Source: an uncultured Anaeromyxobacter sp. (lineage in GTDB: Bacteria > Myxococcota > Myxococcia > Myxococcales > Anaeromyxobacteraceae). Taken from it: DNA of 64,000 bases. Location of the stretch: NCBI GenBank assembly GCA_903904005.1, contig CAIVAR010000116.1, positions 1-64,000 of the forward strand, written 5' to 3'. This document shows positions 1 to 8,165 of this stretch, in pieces; position 1 is the stretch's first letter; every line of letters begins with the position of its first letter. A model generated the notes under the pieces. That model saw nothing but the letters and a program-made list of their open reading frames with translations. It was not told the origin of the DNA and did no database searches. Both the position numbers and the translations under genes were made by a program.

Positions 1-863
1 GCCATCGACTCGTCGAAGGGCATGCGCCGGAACGGGCGCGGGATCTCGATCCCCAGCACCTCCTTCCAGAGCCGGACCACGAGCCCCTCGATGACGTCGA
101 AGATGTCGTTCTGCTCGACGAAGCTCATCTCCACGTCGATCTGGGTGAACTCGGGCTGCCGGTCGACGCGCAGGTCCTCGTCGCGGAAGCAGCGGACGAT
201 CTGGAAGTACCGATCGAAGCCGGCGATCATGTAGAGCTGCTTGAAGAGCTGCGGGCTCTCGGCCAGCGCGTAGAACTTGCCCGGGTTGAGCCGGCTGGGA
301 ACGAGGAAGTTGCGCGCCCCGCCCGGCGTGTACTTCACCATGAAGGGGGTCTCGAGCTCGAGGAACCCGGTATCGGTGAAGTAGTTGCGGGTGAGGTGGT
401 TCACCCGGGCCCGGGTCATGAGGGTCTTCTGCAGCGGGGCCCGGCGCAGGTCGAGGTAGCGGTACTGCAGCCGCTTCTCCTCGGCCGTGTCGATCTGCTC
501 CTCGATGGGGAACGGCGTCGGCTCGGAGCGGTTGAAGATCTCGACGTCGGTCCCGTGGACCTCGATGGCCCCGGTCTTGAGGCGGGGGTTCAGGTTCGAA
601 CCGCGAGAGACCACCTTGCCCCGGATGCCCACGCAGTACTCCAGGCGCAGCTTCTCGGCGACCTCGTGGACCTCGGGGCGGACGTCCTCCTCGAACACCA
701 CCTGGGTCACGCCCTCCCGGTCGCGCATGTCGATGAAGACCGCGCCGCCGTGGTCGCGGCGGTTGTTGACCCAGCCGAAGAGGACGACCTCCTTGCCGAT
801 GTCGTCCTGGGTCAGCTGGCCGCAACTGTGGGTGCGCTTGAGCTCGGTGATGAAACGGGGCAC
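1..863 (-). CDS. aspS: Aspartyl-tRNA synthetase, N-terminal part (runs off window)
   Basis: Class II aminoacyl-tRNA synthetase that charges tRNA-Asp (possibly also tRNA-Asn) in the cytoplasm. The N-terminal OB-fold anticodon-binding domain is seen first (THSCGQL, then GWVNNRRDHGG and FIDMRDREG), followed by class II motif 1 (ETPFMVKYTPGGARNFLVPS) and motif 2 (FRDEDLRVDRQPEF). The window edge cuts the gene after about 287 codons, so the rest of the catalytic core is missing from view. The start is a GTG preceded by a GGGAGG ribosome site. The gene lies 61 bp downstream of recJ on the same strand, and a -35-like TTGACG overlaps the recJ stop codon. An asnS gene is also present in this window. 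Identification is secure; tRNA specificity is not decided. Confidence 0.95.
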   Translation of the reverse strand, partial: MPRFITELKRTHSCGQLTQDDIGKEVVLFGWVNNRRDHGGAVFIDMRDREGVTQVVFEEDVRPEVHEVAEKLRLEYCVGIRGKVVSRGSNLNPRLKTGAIEVHGTDVEIFNRSEPTPFPIEEQIDTAEEKRLQYRYLDLRRAPLQKTLMTRARVNHLTRNYFTDTGFLELETPFMVKYTPGGARNFLVPSRLNPGKFYALAESPQLFKQLYMIAGFDRYFQIVRCFRDEDLRVDRQPEFTQIDVEMSFVEQNDIFDVIEGLVVRLWKEVLGIEIPRPFRRMPFDESM

Positions 864-899
864 GCGTGCCTCCCGGCAAAATCCCTGAGGAACCTTGCT

Positions 900-928
900 G
901 GGTAACACCGCTGAACGCGGCGCGTCAA
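900..928 (-). promoter_or_regulatory. Candidate aspS promoter
   Basis: On the minus strand, TTGACG (928-923), a 17-bp spacer and TTACCC (905-900) precede aspS by about 37 bp. The -35 is good and the -10 is poor. The 12-mer TTGACGCGCCGC is identical to the one in the much better rpsT promoter at 50610, which is the main reason to list it. The -35 overlaps the recJ stop codon. Confidence 0.4.
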
Positions 929-2646
929 GGCGCGAATCGCCCAGCCCGAAGGTCGCGGACGCGGAGCTGGAGGCGCCGCATCCCGTCCCAGTCGTCGAAG
1001 CCGATCGACACGGCCGCTTCCACCGGCCCCTGGCAGAGCGCGAGCCGGTCCCCCATCTGGAAGGCGATGGCGTCCCGGTCGGCGAGGACCAGCTTGAGGT
1101 GAACGCCGGCGGCGCCCACCTGGCGGGCACGTGACGGGCGGGCCCGGACGCCGAAGACCGGCTCCGGATTGCCCGGCCCGAACGGGGCGAGCTTCTCCAG
1201 ATCGGTGGCGGCCCGGTCGTCGAGCAGGGCGGCGTCGACCCAGCCGTCGATCCGGGTGCGGGGCACGAGGTCGTCGTCGCAGAGGACCGAGGCGGCGTGC
1301 CGCTCGAAGGCCTCCCGGAAGGCCGGGATGGCGTCCGGGTCGATGGTGACGCCGGCGGCGTGCCGGTGGCCACCGAACTTGAGCAGGTGGCCGGCGCAGG
1401 CGGAGAGCGCATCGTGCAGGTGGAAGGCGGCGATGCTCCGGCCGCTCCCCTTCCCCACCCCCCCGGCGACCCCCACGAGCACCGCCGGCCGGTGGAAGCG
1501 CTCGACGATCCGGGCCGCCACGATGCCCACCACGCCGGGGTGCCAGCCCGGGCGCGAGAGGACGAGCCCCTTCGACCCCGTCGCCACGCAGGCGGCGGCG
1601 TCGGCGATGGCCTCCTCGAGCATCTGCCGCTCGATCTCCTGGCGGGAGCGGTTCTCCCGGTCGAGCTCCTCGGCGAGGGCGTCCGCCGCGGCGGGGTCGG
1701 CGGTGGAGAGGAGCCGCACCCCGCGACCGGCGTCGTCGAGCCGTCCCGCGGCGTTGACCCGCGGTGCGAGCCGGAAGCCGACCTGGGAGGCGGTGACCTC
1801 GCCGGTGGCCACGCCGGCGACGCGCATCAGCGCCCGCACACCGGGGCGGCGGGCCCGGCCCAGCTCGGCGAGGCCGAAGCGGACGAGCACCCGGTTCACC
1901 TCGACGAGCGGCACCACGTCGGCCACCGTGCCGAGCGCGACCAGGTCGAGCGCTTCCTTGAGGTTGGGCTCGGGGCGCGTGGGGCCGAAGCGGCCCCGTT
2001 CCCGGAGCCGCTTCCGGAGGGCCAGCGCGAGGTTGAAGGTGACCCCCACGGCGGCGAGGTGCTTCGAGGGGTATCCGCAGCCCTCCTGGTGGGGGTTCAG
2101 GATGGCGCTCGCCGCGGGGAGCTCGACCGGCACGGTGTGGTGGTCCACCACCACGACGTCGACACCGCGCCGGGCCGCCTCGGCCACCTCGGCCACGCTG
2201 GTGATGCCACAGTCGAGCGTGACGATGAGGTTCACGCCGGAGTCGGCCAGCCTCTCCACCGCCGCGCCGTTCAGGCCGTAGCCCTCCACCAGCCGGTGCG
2301 GGATGTAGGTGACCACGTCGGCGCCGGCGGCGCGCAGGAGGCCGGAGAGGAGGACGGTGGAGGTGACGCCATCGACGTCGTAGTCGCCGTAGCAGGCGAT
2401 CTTCTGGCCGGCCTCCACGGCGGTCACGATGCGGGCGACCGCCCCGTCCATCCCCTTCATGGTGAACGGGTCGGGGAGGTCCTCGAGGCGGGGGGAGAGG
2501 AAGCGGGAGGCCTGGTCGGGGTCGGCGAGGCCGCGGCGGGCGAGGATGCCGGCCGCGAGCGGATGGAGCTTCAGTGCAGCGGCCAGCCGGGCCGTTGCCT
2601 CGATCGGTCCCGCCTCCACCTCGATCCATCGACGCTGCTCGGCCAC
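925..2646 (-). CDS. recJ: Single-stranded-DNA-specific exonuclease RecJ
   Basis: 5'-3' single-strand DNA exonuclease of recombination and mismatch repair, a DHH-superfamily enzyme using Mn/Mg. The product is 573 residues, the usual RecJ size. The DHH phosphoesterase domain shows CYGDYDVDG near residue 80, LDCGI and VVVVDHHTV. The DHHA1 domain follows, with GKGSGRSI and KFGGHRHAAG, and then a C-terminal OB-like domain. The start is uncertain. GTG at 2646 gives VAEQRRWIE, and another in-frame GTG lies five codons upstream at 2661. Neither has a good ribosome site. A strong AAAAGGAGG further upstream leads into a GTG in a different frame. It is transcribed divergently from the copper-efflux genes. 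Confidence 0.93.
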   Translation of the reverse strand: MAEQRRWIEVEAGPIEATARLAAALKLHPLAAGILARRGLADPDQASRFLSPRLEDLPDPFTMKGMDGAVARIVTAVEAGQKIACYGDYDVDGVTSTVLLSGLLRAAGADVVTYIPHRLVEGYGLNGAAVERLADSGVNLIVTLDCGITSVAEVAEAARRGVDVVVVDHHTVPVELPAASAILNPHQEGCGYPSKHLAAVGVTFNLALALRKRLRERGRFGPTRPEPNLKEALDLVALGTVADVVPLVEVNRVLVRFGLAELGRARRPGVRALMRVAGVATGEVTASQVGFRLAPRVNAAGRLDDAGRGVRLLSTADPAAADALAEELDRENRSRQEIERQMLEEAIADAAACVATGSKGLVLSRPGWHPGVVGIVAARIVERFHRPAVLVGVAGGVGKGSGRSIAAFHLHDALSACAGHLLKFGGHRHAAGVTIDPDAIPAFREAFERHAASVLCDDDLVPRTRIDGWVDAALLDDRAATDLEKLAPFGPGNPEPVFGVRARPSRARQVGAAGVHLKLVLADRDAIAFQMGDRLALCQGPVEAAVSIGFDDWDGMRRLQLRVRDLRAGRFAP

Positions 2647-2839
2647 GGTTCCGGGTACCACGGGGCGCTGACAGGTGTGGCGCCACGGCTCGCCTCCTTT
2701 TCGTCGATATCGGCTCCCACACCCGCACCGCGAAAGTGCCCGGAAGAGAGTGTCGGCAAAGGATGTTTTTTCCCCATCCGGGGATATGCTGACCGCCTCC
2801 CGGAAGGCCCGACGGCCCGGATGGAGGGGGCAACAAGAG

Positions 2840-4318
2840 ATGAGTTCCACAGACCCGAAGGACCCGGTCGCCGAGGGCGGCGTCGAGCAGCTTCCGGAGG
2901 GCGTCGAGGCGGCGCCGCCAGGCGTCCGGACCATGGCGATCGTCCGATGGGGGCTCATCGGGCTCATGGCCCTCGTGGCCGTGGCAGCCTGGGTCCACTT
3001 CGCCCGGACCGGCAACGAGGTGACCGAGCGCAGCGAGGCGAAGTTCGTCTGCCCGATGCACCCGTCGGTCCTCTCGGAGCGCGCCGGAAGCTGCCCCATC
3101 TGCGGGATGGACCTGGTCTCCATCGCCAGCCTCGGCGAGGGTGCCAAGGGGGCTTCCGGAGGCAAGGCGCACGCCCACGGCGACGGCGCGGCCGCACCGG
3201 CCGCCGGCAAGTACTGGTGCCCGATGCACCCCGAGGTGGCGAGCGACGACCCGAACGCCATCTGCGAGAAGTGCGGGGGGATGAAGCTCATCCCGCGCGA
3301 GCAGGTGGCCGGGCTCACGCCGATCGAGATCGGCTCCGACCGGCTCCAGCTCATCGGCGTTCGCACCGCGCCGGCCGTCATGGAGCGGCTCTCCCCCACC
3401 CTGCGCACGGTGGGGATGGTGGCTCCCGACGAGGGCGCGGTCGCGGTGGTGACGAGCCGCATCACCGGGTGGGTGGAGAAGCTCTTCGTCACCCAGAGCG
3501 GCGAGCGGGTGAAGAAGGGGCAGCCGCTCGCCCGGCTCTACAGCCCCGACCTGCAGGGGCCGCAGTTCAACTACCTGAACGCCATCCGCTGGACCCGCGA
3601 CAAGTCCGCCAACGTCCAGGCGCAGGTGACCTCGCCCGCGCTCGAGAGCGACGCCCGCCAGCGGCTCATCCTCCTCGGGTTCAGCCCGGCCGACATCGCC
3701 GAGCTGGAGGAGAAGCGGCAGCCCCTCGAGTTCGTCACCATCCGCTCCCCCATGGATGGCTACGTCGGCCGGCGCGAGGCCCAGGTCGGCTCCTACGTCG
3801 CCCCGGGGCAGGAGCTCTTCGAGATCGCCGACATCGCCCGGGTCTGGGTGCTCGCCGACGTCTACGAGGTGGACATCGGCCGCGTCCGCGCCGGCCAGGC
3901 CGCCTCGCTCACCCTGCAGGCCCTGCCCGGGGAGAAGTTCTCCGGCAAGGTGGCCTACCTGTATCCGGCGGTGAATCCCCAGAGCCGCACCATGCAGGCC
4001 CGCATCGTCGTGCCCAACAACAAGGGGCGGCTGCGCCCCGGCATGTACGCCGACGTGGTCATCGACCTGGGCGCCACCGAGGGGATCTCCATCCCCGCCG
4101 ACGCGCTCGTCGACACCGGCGAGGCCCAGTACGTCTTCGTGGCGCTGCCCGGAGGGCGCTTCGAGCCCCGGCCGGTCACGGTGGGCGCCCGGTCCGCCGA
4201 CAAGGTCCAGATCCTCCGGGGTGTCCACCCCGGCGAGAACGTGGTCACCACGGCCAACTTCCTCATCGACTCGGAGAGCCGGCTGCGCGCGGCCATCCAG
4301 GGCTTCGGCGGGAAGTAG
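2840..4318 (+). CDS. CusB-type RND efflux adaptor with two heavy-metal-binding domains
   Basis: Periplasmic membrane-fusion protein of a heavy-metal (copper/silver type) efflux pump; it links the inner-membrane RND transporter to an outer-membrane channel and may hand over metal. The product is 492 residues. One membrane anchor spans about residues 33-55. Two tandem metal-binding motifs follow: CPMHP (C71) with CPICGM (C85, C88), then CPMHP (C127) with CEKCGGM (C142, C145). HlyD barrel-sandwich and beta-barrel domains come next (GWVEKLFVTQSGERVKKGQ, then SPMDGYVGRREAQVGSYV). ATG at 2840 is chosen because GGAGGGGG lies 9 bases upstream. The next gene starts 8 bp after the stop, so the two form an operon. 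No outer-membrane channel gene is adjacent. Confidence 0.88.
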   Translation: MSSTDPKDPVAEGGVEQLPEGVEAAPPGVRTMAIVRWGLIGLMALVAVAAWVHFARTGNEVTERSEAKFVCPMHPSVLSERAGSCPICGMDLVSIASLGEGAKGASGGKAHAHGDGAAAPAAGKYWCPMHPEVASDDPNAICEKCGGMKLIPREQVAGLTPIEIGSDRLQLIGVRTAPAVMERLSPTLRTVGMVAPDEGAVAVVTSRITGWVEKLFVTQSGERVKKGQPLARLYSPDLQGPQFNYLNAIRWTRDKSANVQAQVTSPALESDARQRLILLGFSPADIAELEEKRQPLEFVTIRSPMDGYVGRREAQVGSYVAPGQELFEIADIARVWVLADVYEVDIGRVRAGQAASLTLQALPGEKFSGKVAYLYPAVNPQSRTMQARIVVPNNKGRLRPGMYADVVIDLGATEGISIPADALVDTGEAQYVFVALPGGRFEPRPVTVGARSADKVQILRGVHPGENVVTTANFLIDSESRLRAAIQGFGGK

Positions 4319-4326
4319 GGGCGACC

Positions 4327-7300
4327 ATGGTCTCGAAGATCATCGAGTTCTGCGCCCGGAACCGGCTCGTCGTCCTCTTCGGCGTGGCCATCGCCTCGCT
4401 GGCGGCGGCCTGGTCCATCTCGCGCACCAAGATCGACGCCATCCCCGACCTCACCGATCCCCAGGTCATCGTCTTCACCGAGTGGATGGGGCGCAGCCCC
4501 ACGCTCATCGAGGATCAGGTCACCTACCCGGTGGTGTCGGCGCTCATCTCGGCGCCCAAGGTGGTCGACGTCCGCGGCTACTCCATGTTCGGCATGTCCT
4601 TCGTCTACGTGATCTTCGACGAGGGCACCGACATGTACTGGGCCCGCAGCCGGGTGAACGAGATGCTCGGCACGATCCGGGCCCGCCTGCCCGACGACGT
4701 CGTCCCCACGCTCGGCCCGGACGCCACCGGCATCGGCTGGGCGTTCCAGTACGCGCTCGTCGACAAGACCGGGAAGACCTCGATCGACGAGCTCCGCACC
4801 TTCCAGGACTTCTCGCTGCGGTACGCCCTCGGCAGCGTGCCCGGGGTCGCCGAGGTGGCGAGCGTGGGCGGCTACCAGAAGCAGTACCAGGTCACCGTCG
4901 ACCCCAACCGCATGCGCGCCTACGGGGTCAGCCTCGAGGAGGTGGTGCGGGCCATCCGCGACTCCAACCGGGACGTGGGCGGACGCGTCATCGAGATGTC
5001 CGGTCGGGAGTACTACGTGCGCGGCCGCGGCTACGTGCAGGACATCGGCGCGCTCGCCTCCACGTCGGTGAAGGCCAGCGGCCCCTCCGGCGTGCCGGTC
5101 CTGCTGCGCGACCTGGGAACGGTCCGCTTCGGGCCGGACATCCGCCGCGGGGCCCTCGACTGGAACGGCGAGGGCGAGGCGGTGGGCGGCATCGTGGTGG
5201 TCCGCTACGGGGAGAACACGCTCGAGGTCGTCGACCGCGTGAAGAAGCGGCTCGCCGAGCTGAAGAGCGGCTTCCCGCCCGGCGTCACCGCCGAGGTCTC
5301 CTACGACCGCAGCGACCTGATCCACCGTTCCATCGGGACCCTGAAGCGCGCCCTGCTCGAGGAGATGATCACCGTGGCCGCGGTGATCCTGATCTTCCTG
5401 CTCCACGTGCGGTCGGCGCTGTTGCCCATGCTGTCGCTCCCCATCGCGGTGGCGCTGGCCTTCATCCCGATGTACCTGCTCGACATCCCGGCCACCATCA
5501 TGAGCCTGGGCGGGATCGCCATCGCCATCGGGGCCACGGTGGACGCCGAGATCGTGATGATCGAGGCGTCGCACAAGCGGCTCGAGTCGGCGCCACCCGG
5601 CGCCGACCGGCACAAGTTGCTCGCCGAGGCAGCCCGGGAGGTCACCCCGGCCATCTTCTTCTCGCTGCTCATCATCGCGGTGAGCTTCCTCCCCGTCTTC
5701 ACGCTGACCGGTCAGGCCGGCCGCCTCTTCCGGCCGCTCGCCTTCACCAAGACCTTCGTCATGCTGGCGGCGGCGCTCCTCTCCATCACCTTCGCCCCGG
5801 CGCTGCGGGACCTGCTCCTGCGCGGGAAGATCCGCCCCGAGTCGAAGCACCCCATCTCCAGGGCCATCATCCGGGTCTACAAGCCGTTCGTCTTCGTGGC
5901 GCTGCGCTGGCCCAAGACCACCGTGGCCCTCGGCCTCCTCGCCATCCTCTCGGCCGTGCCGCTCGCCATCCGGCTGGGCAGCGAGTTCATGCCGCCGCTC
6001 AACGAGGGCGACGTGCTCTTCATGCCCACCACCTTCCCGGGCATCTCCATCGAGGAGGCCAAGGGGGCCCTGCAGCGACAGAACCGCGTGCTGCGCGCCT
6101 TCCCGGAGGTGGACGCCGTGTTCGGGAAGGTCGGGCGCGCCGAGACGGCCACCGACCCGGCCCCCATCACCATGGTGGAGACCACCGTCCGCCTGCGGCC
6201 GGTCTCGACCTGGCGGATCGTCGAGCAGCGGCGCTGGTACTCCTCCTGGGCGCCGGGCTGGCTCCGGTCGGCCCTCGCCACCATCTGGCCGGACCGCCGC
6301 CGCATCACCTGGGAGGAGCTCACCGCGGAGATGAACCGGGCCACCCAGTTCCCGGGCTGGACGAACGCCTACACCATGCCCATCCGGGCCCGCATCGACA
6401 TGCTGACCACCGGGGTACGGACGCCGGTGGGCGTGAAGGTGATGGGCAGCGACCTGGGCGAGATCGAGAAGCTGGGCGTGAAGCTGGAGCGGATCCTCGC
6501 CCCGATCCCGGGCACGCGGAGCGTCTACTACGAGCGGAACACGGGCGGCCTCTACCTCGACATCTACCCGAACCGCGAGGCGCTGGCCCGGCGTGGCCTC
6601 ACCGTCGGTGACGTACAGCGCACCATCGAGGCCGCCATCGGCGGCGCCTCGGTGACGACCACGGTGGAGGGGCGCGCCCGCTTCTCCATCAGCGTCCGCT
6701 ATCCCCAGGACCTGCGCAGCGACGTGGAGCGGCTGAAGCAGGTGCTCGTCCCCGTCCCCGGCGCCGGCGGCCGTTCCGGCGGCGGCGGCATGGGGGGGGC
6801 CTCGGGAGCCGTTGCCCCTCCCCGCCTCCCCGAGCTCCGGCTCGCCCAGATGGGCGGCGGTGGCGGTGGCGGCGGCCGTCCCCCTCCCCCGAGCCCACGC
6901 GGGACGGCGACCGACGCCCCCTCCCTCGACTGGTCGCAGCCCCCGCAGCAGCTCCAGCAGCTGCCCATGGGCGGACGCCCCCTGCAGTCGGCCAGCCCGG
7001 GCAGCGGCGGGTTCGTCCCGCTCGGCCAGGTGGCCGACATCCGCATCGTGGGCGGCCCGCCCATGCTGCGCGACGAGGGCGGGATGCTCGTCGGGTACGT
7101 CTACGTCGACGTCGACCCCTCGGTGGACATCGGCGGGTACGTCGCGCACGCCAAGGAGGAGGTCGCCGAGGCCACCGCCGCCGGCGACTTCGCCGTCCCG
7201 CCCGGCCACTTCCTCAAGTGGACGGGGCAGTACGAGCTGCTCGAGAAGATGAACGAGCGGCTGCGGGTGGTCATCCCGCTCACCCTCATCATCATCATCG

Positions 7301-8031
7301 TCCTCCTGCTCTTCCACTTCCGGAACGTCACCGAGGTGCTCATCGTCCTGCTCTCCATCCCGTTCGCGCTGGTGGGGAGCATCTGGCTGCTGTGGATCCT
7401 GGACTACCGCCTCTCCACGGCGGTGTGGGTGGGGATCATCGCGCTGGTGGGGCTCGCGGCCCAGACCGGCATCGTGATGATCGTCTACATCGACACCGCC
7501 TACGAGCGGCGCCGGAAGGCCGGCCTCATCCGGAACCTCGACGACATCATCTGGGCCCACATGGAGGGCACCGTGATGCGGGTGCGCCCCAAGCTCATGA
7601 CGGTGGGGACCATGCTGGTCGGCCTCCTGCCCCTCCTCTGGGCCACCGGGTCGGGCGCCGACGTCATGAAGCGCATCGCCGCACCCATGGTGGGCGGGCT
7701 CCTCACCTCGGCCTTCCTCACCCTGGAGATCATCCCGGTGGTCTACACCTACTGGCGATTCGAGCAGGTGCTCTGGGAGCGGCTCGAGCCCATCGACGGG
7801 ACCCGCCTGCGGCGGCTGCGCCTCCTGACCACCGTCCAGCAGGTGGGCTGGGGGCTGCTCGTCGCCATCGGCGGTGCCGTGATCTACACGGAGTGGCCGA
7901 GGACGCTGCTGGCCGCCACGCTGGCGGTGCCCCTGCTCGCCATCGTGGGGGGGATCGTCCTCTACCTCCGGGAGCGGCCGGCGGCGCTCCGGCTGGTCTG
8001 GCCCGAGGGGGCGGGAAAGGCGTCCACCTGA
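4327..8031 (+). CDS. CusA-type heavy-metal RND efflux transporter
   Basis: Inner-membrane proton-driven RND pump of the CusA/SilA class, expected to export Cu(I)/Ag(I) through a tripartite complex. The product is 1234 residues, well above the usual 1040 or so. It has twelve predicted membrane segments in two halves. Periplasmic metal-site methionines are seen at M692 (RIDMLTTG) and M913 (PPMLRDEG). The membrane relay residues D406 (GATVDAEIV) and K1089 (VRPKLM) are present, but the usual Glu is Q1046 (GLAAQTGIV). An added stretch at about residues 808-895 is Gly-, Pro- and Gln-rich and looks disordered. It follows the adaptor gene directly and ends just before the tRNA-Glu promoter. The class is clear; the metal is inferred from the family. 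Confidence 0.9.
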   Translation: MVSKIIEFCARNRLVVLFGVAIASLAAAWSISRTKIDAIPDLTDPQVIVFTEWMGRSPTLIEDQVTYPVVSALISAPKVVDVRGYSMFGMSFVYVIFDEGTDMYWARSRVNEMLGTIRARLPDDVVPTLGPDATGIGWAFQYALVDKTGKTSIDELRTFQDFSLRYALGSVPGVAEVASVGGYQKQYQVTVDPNRMRAYGVSLEEVVRAIRDSNRDVGGRVIEMSGREYYVRGRGYVQDIGALASTSVKASGPSGVPVLLRDLGTVRFGPDIRRGALDWNGEGEAVGGIVVVRYGENTLEVVDRVKKRLAELKSGFPPGVTAEVSYDRSDLIHRSIGTLKRALLEEMITVAAVILIFLLHVRSALLPMLSLPIAVALAFIPMYLLDIPATIMSLGGIAIAIGATVDAEIVMIEASHKRLESAPPGADRHKLLAEAAREVTPAIFFSLLIIAVSFLPVFTLTGQAGRLFRPLAFTKTFVMLAAALLSITFAPALRDLLLRGKIRPESKHPISRAIIRVYKPFVFVALRWPKTTVALGLLAILSAVPLAIRLGSEFMPPLNEGDVLFMPTTFPGISIEEAKGALQRQNRVLRAFPEVDAVFGKVGRAETATDPAPITMVETTVRLRPVSTWRIVEQRRWYSSWAPGWLRSALATIWPDRRRITWEELTAEMNRATQFPGWTNAYTMPIRARIDMLTTGVRTPVGVKVMGSDLGEIEKLGVKLERILAPIPGTRSVYYERNTGGLYLDIYPNREALARRGLTVGDVQRTIEAAIGGASVTTTVEGRARFSISVRYPQDLRSDVERLKQVLVPVPGAGGRSGGGGMGGASGAVAPPRLPELRLAQMGGGGGGGGRPPPPSPRGTATDAPSLDWSQPPQQLQQLPMGGRPLQSASPGSGGFVPLGQVADIRIVGGPPMLRDEGGMLVGYVYVDVDPSVDIGGYVAHAKEEVAEATAAGDFAVPPGHFLKWTGQYELLEKMNERLRVVIPLTLIIIIVLLLFHFRNVTEVLIVLLSIPFALVGSIWLLWILDYRLSTAVWVGIIALVGLAAQTGIVMIVYIDTAYERRRKAGLIRNLDDIIWAHMEGTVMRVRPKLMTVGTMLVGLLPLLWATGSGADVMKRIAAPMVGGLLTSAFLTLEIIPVVYTYWRFEQVLWERLEPIDGTRLRRLRLLTTVQQVGWGLLVAIGGAVIYTEWPRTLLAATLAVPLLAIVGGIVLYLRERPAALRLVWPEGAGKAST

Positions 8032-8046
8032 CGACGACGGTCCGCC

Positions 8047-8075
8047 TTGCCCCGGAGGTCCCCTTCGGCTATTTT
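8047..8075 (+). promoter_or_regulatory. tRNA-Glu promoter
   Basis: TTGCCC (8047-8052), a 17-bp spacer and TATTTT (8070-8075) sit just upstream of the tRNA, followed by a GC-only discriminator (CCGCGCCCC). The expected start is about 3 bases before the mature tRNA 5' end. A GC-rich discriminator is typical of stringently controlled stable-RNA promoters. The element lies wholly between the cusA stop and the tRNA. Confidence 0.6.
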
Positions 8076-8084
8076 CCGCGCCCC

Positions 8085-8160
8085 GACCCCATCGTCTAGA
8101 GGCCCAGGACTCGGCCCTTTCAAGGCTGCAACCGCGGTTCGAATCCGCGTGGGGTCACCA
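8085..8160 (+). tRNA. tRNA-Glu (anticodon UUC)
   Basis: A 76-nt cloverleaf. The acceptor stem pairs GACCCCA with TGGGGTC. The D arm contains GTCTAGAGGCCCAGGAC. The anticodon stem CGGCC/GGCTG encloses the loop CTTTCAA, giving anticodon TTC. The T arm is CGCGG-TTCGAAT-CCGCG. CCA is encoded at the 3' end. It reads GAA and GAG. The overall sequence closely follows bacterial tRNA-Glu. No T-rich terminator is visible before the convergent gene that ends 6 bp downstream. Confidence 0.96.
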
Positions 8161-8165
8161 ATCTT

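Noticed and set aside
2661-2705. AAAAGGAGG plus GTG upstream of recJ as the true start
   Set aside because: The GTG is in another frame and its product shows no RecJ sequence. No slip site joins it to the RecJ frame.
2767-2784. TTTTTT next to a CCCC-ATCC-GGGG hairpin as a terminator
   Set aside because: On the plus strand the T-run precedes the hairpin, and on the minus strand it reads as A; neither order fits an intrinsic terminator.
812-8031. Very long open frames opposite or across recJ, cusB and cusA (over 1000 codons)
   Set aside because: They are low-complexity Arg/Gly/Pro/Ala or Asp/Val/His translations typical of alternate frames in GC-rich DNA, and they run through clearly recognisable genes.
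2840-8160. cus genes plus tRNA-Glu as an integrated island
   Set aside because: The genes lie on the 5' side of the tRNA, no integrase is present, and no second copy of the tRNA 3' end was seen. Base composition matches the surroundings.
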